From the NCBI GenBank assembly GCA_965656875.1, contig CBFHMJ010000027.1:62001-126000 (forward strand): 64,000 bases of DNA, given 5' to 3'. A program made the translations under genes and the position numbers. Origin of the DNA: CBFHMJ01 sp965656875 (GTDB taxonomy: Bacteria > Pseudomonadota > Gammaproteobacteria > Enterobacterales > Alteromonadaceae). Shown here one piece after another: positions 63,074 through 64,000 of this stretch (positions are counted from its first letter, which is position 1; each line of letters begins with the position of its first letter). Below the pieces are notes generated by a model. That model was given only the letters and a program-made list of their open reading frames with translations, did not search any database and had not been told where the DNA came from.

Positions 63074-63400
63074 TTAAGACGAACGTTTTAACATCACCAT
63101 CCAGATGCGGCTGGCAATATAAAGTAATATACCGATGCCCCCCATCGCCATACCACCATAGTAAATCGGTGTGTCTTCTGCGGGTTGCTTGAATAATATC
63201 AACCAGGTTGCAGCAAGAAACATTATCAGTCCCAACGTCGAATAAACATGGATTCGTTGAGAGGTTTTGATTATTTTTTGACGATTCAGTCTACTTAGTT
63301 TTTCTTCGTCCATATCAGTCAAATCAAAACTACAGTGATTGCATCGGGTTGCTTTACTTGAGACTTTTTTGTCGCAGGAAGGACAACTAATTAGTGCCAC
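63074..63400 (-). CDS. Zinc-ribbon membrane protein of unknown function
   Basis: The start is placed at a GTG at 63400 because GGAG lies 6 nt before it; the product begins MALISCPSCDKKV. It has about 108 residues. A zinc-ribbon CPSC...CNHC (Cys6, 9, 20 and 23) is followed by an acidic linker, a basic amphipathic stretch (LSRLNRQKIIKTSQR) and two membrane helices (about 52-70 LGLIMFLAATWLILF and 82-102 GGMAMGGIGILLYIASRIW). The function is unknown; zinc-ribbon/two-helix proteins of this type are common. It may be co-transcribed with the yeaC-like gene 61 bp downstream. Confidence 0.75.
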   Translation of the reverse strand: MALISCPSCDKKVSSKATRCNHCSFDLTDMDEEKLSRLNRQKIIKTSQRIHVYSTLGLIMFLAATWLILFKQPAEDTPIYYGGMAMGGIGILLYIASRIWMVMLKRSS

Positions 63401-63596
63401 AGAAAACTCCAAACTCGGGGCTTCGATACTCAGCTTTCAGCGCGCTGTTTCTGATATGGCCAAGTCCATTTCAGTGATCGAAAACCTTATAGTACCGGGA
63501 GGTCAGGATAATGTATCTGTGATGCATTGCAAGGATACGCCTCGCCAATATTCATTTTTTTTTATGATTAATTAAAAGATAATCAAGTTGATGAAA

Positions 63597-63619
63597 AAAA
63601 GGCCGCAATGCGGCCTTTT
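63597..63619. terminator. Terminator of symporter gene
   Basis: AAAAGGCCGCA/TGCGGCCTTTT with almost no loop nucleotides beyond the paired centre, 29 bp past the symporter stop; extra A on the left gives a T-tail on the minus strand. Confidence 0.88.
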
Positions 63620-63647
63620 CAAACAATTTTAATCCGAAGACGTCTGT

Positions 63648-64000
63648 TTACTCTTTGCCTTCTTTATTTTTAAATTTTTCCCAGTACTCATTCACGGTTT
63701 CTTTCATTTCTTTACGAAGTAATAAAATACCGATAAGGTTTGGTAAGGTCATCAATACAATCGCAACGTTCGCCAGTGTCCAGATTAGTGTGGTATCTGC
63801 AACCGCAGCCCACATGAAACCAGCAACATAGAACACGCGATACGGCATAATTGCGCGAATACCAAACAAGTAGTTTACGGCACGATCACCATAGTAAGAC
63901 CAGGCGATTGCCGTTGAAAACGCGAAGAGCAGCAGACCAATTGAAACAACGTATTGACCCCATTCACCCAGATAACCTTTGGTGAATGCAATCGTTGTTA
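63648..64000 (-). CDS. Sodium:alanine (AGCS family) symporter, C-terminal part
   Basis: The frame is open to the window end, giving the last 117 residues. LLFAFSTAIAWSYYGDRAVNYLFG and the following two helices (FYVAGFMWAAVADTTLIW and LANVAIVLMTLPNLIGILLL) with the cytoplasmic tail VNEYWEKFKNKEG match the C-terminus of AGCS (Na+/alanine or glycine) symporters. An internal in-frame TTG at 63869 is not the start. The 5' part lies beyond the window. Confidence 0.9.
   Translation of the reverse strand, partial: TTIAFTKGYLGEWGQYVVSIGLLLFAFSTAIAWSYYGDRAVNYLFGIRAIMPYRVFYVAGFMWAAVADTTLIWTLANVAIVLMTLPNLIGILLLRKEMKETVNEYWEKFKNKEGKE

Overview
The window is chromosomal DNA of moderate to low GC from a marine-type gammaproteobacterium, most likely of the Alteromonadales (Alteromonas/Shewanella/Colwellia-like). 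The reasons are the gene content (a YeaC-like protein next to a long DUF349 protein, a TIGR02922-like small protein, FadH, 67K-type SppA, type I asparaginase, secreted M28 peptidase with PPC domains, lipoprotein pullulanase, TonB receptor with a PepSY protein) and the gammaproteobacterial look of the proteins. The taxon is inference. I see no rRNA, tRNA, CRISPR array or recognisable insertion sequence. Both ends cut genes: an unknown protein at the left, an AGCS-type sodium/amino-acid symporter at the right.

Layout. 1-1879 (-): four small proteins of unknown function, one a lipoprotein. 2005-9604 (-): a five-gene beta-oxidation operon in transcription order thiolase, hydratase/dehydrogenase fusion, LCAD-like acyl-CoA dehydrogenase, alpha-methylacyl-CoA racemase-like protein, AidB-like acyl-CoA dehydrogenase; the racemase points to methyl-branched acyl-CoA substrates. 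10034-14047 (+): TonB receptor and PepSY membrane protein, probably for iron-chelate uptake. 14068-15809 (-): AraC regulator with a transglutaminase-like protein. 16022-16612 (+): AhpD-like protein.

16738-19993 (+) is the accessory spot: a polytopic membrane protein with an Ala/Gly minisatellite, a densely structured 367-bp spacer, and an Abi_2 (AbiD/AbiF) HEPN protein. Related terminator sequences lie on both sides of this module, and a 120-bp imperfect palindrome follows it. 20156-28218 (-): M28 aminopeptidase, then adaptor, RND pump and gamma-glutamyltransferase as one translationally coupled operon. A 909-bp non-coding stretch with several inverted repeats precedes a PLP decarboxylase (29128). 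30753-35110: a small beta-rich unknown protein, a receptor-type kinase with an unusual catalytic loop plus TPRs, and an FHA protein. 35378-42808: pullulanase, DEAD-box helicase, secreted HExxH protein, nitroreductase. 42997-46461: DoxX protein, a 289-bp MITE-like element and FadH. 46814-49892: SppA and asparaginase I.

50365-59797 (+) holds two adjacent giant genes (about 1442 and 1696 residues) with no domain I can name and no signal peptide; they are the second main candidate for something undescribed. 59961-64000 (-): DUF349 protein, YeaC-like protein, zinc-ribbon membrane protein and the symporter fragment.

The two strongest leads are (i) the Abi_2/HEPN gene with a structured upstream RNA-like region, which fits the AbiF toxin plus RNA antitoxin arrangement, and (ii) the two-gene giant-protein locus.
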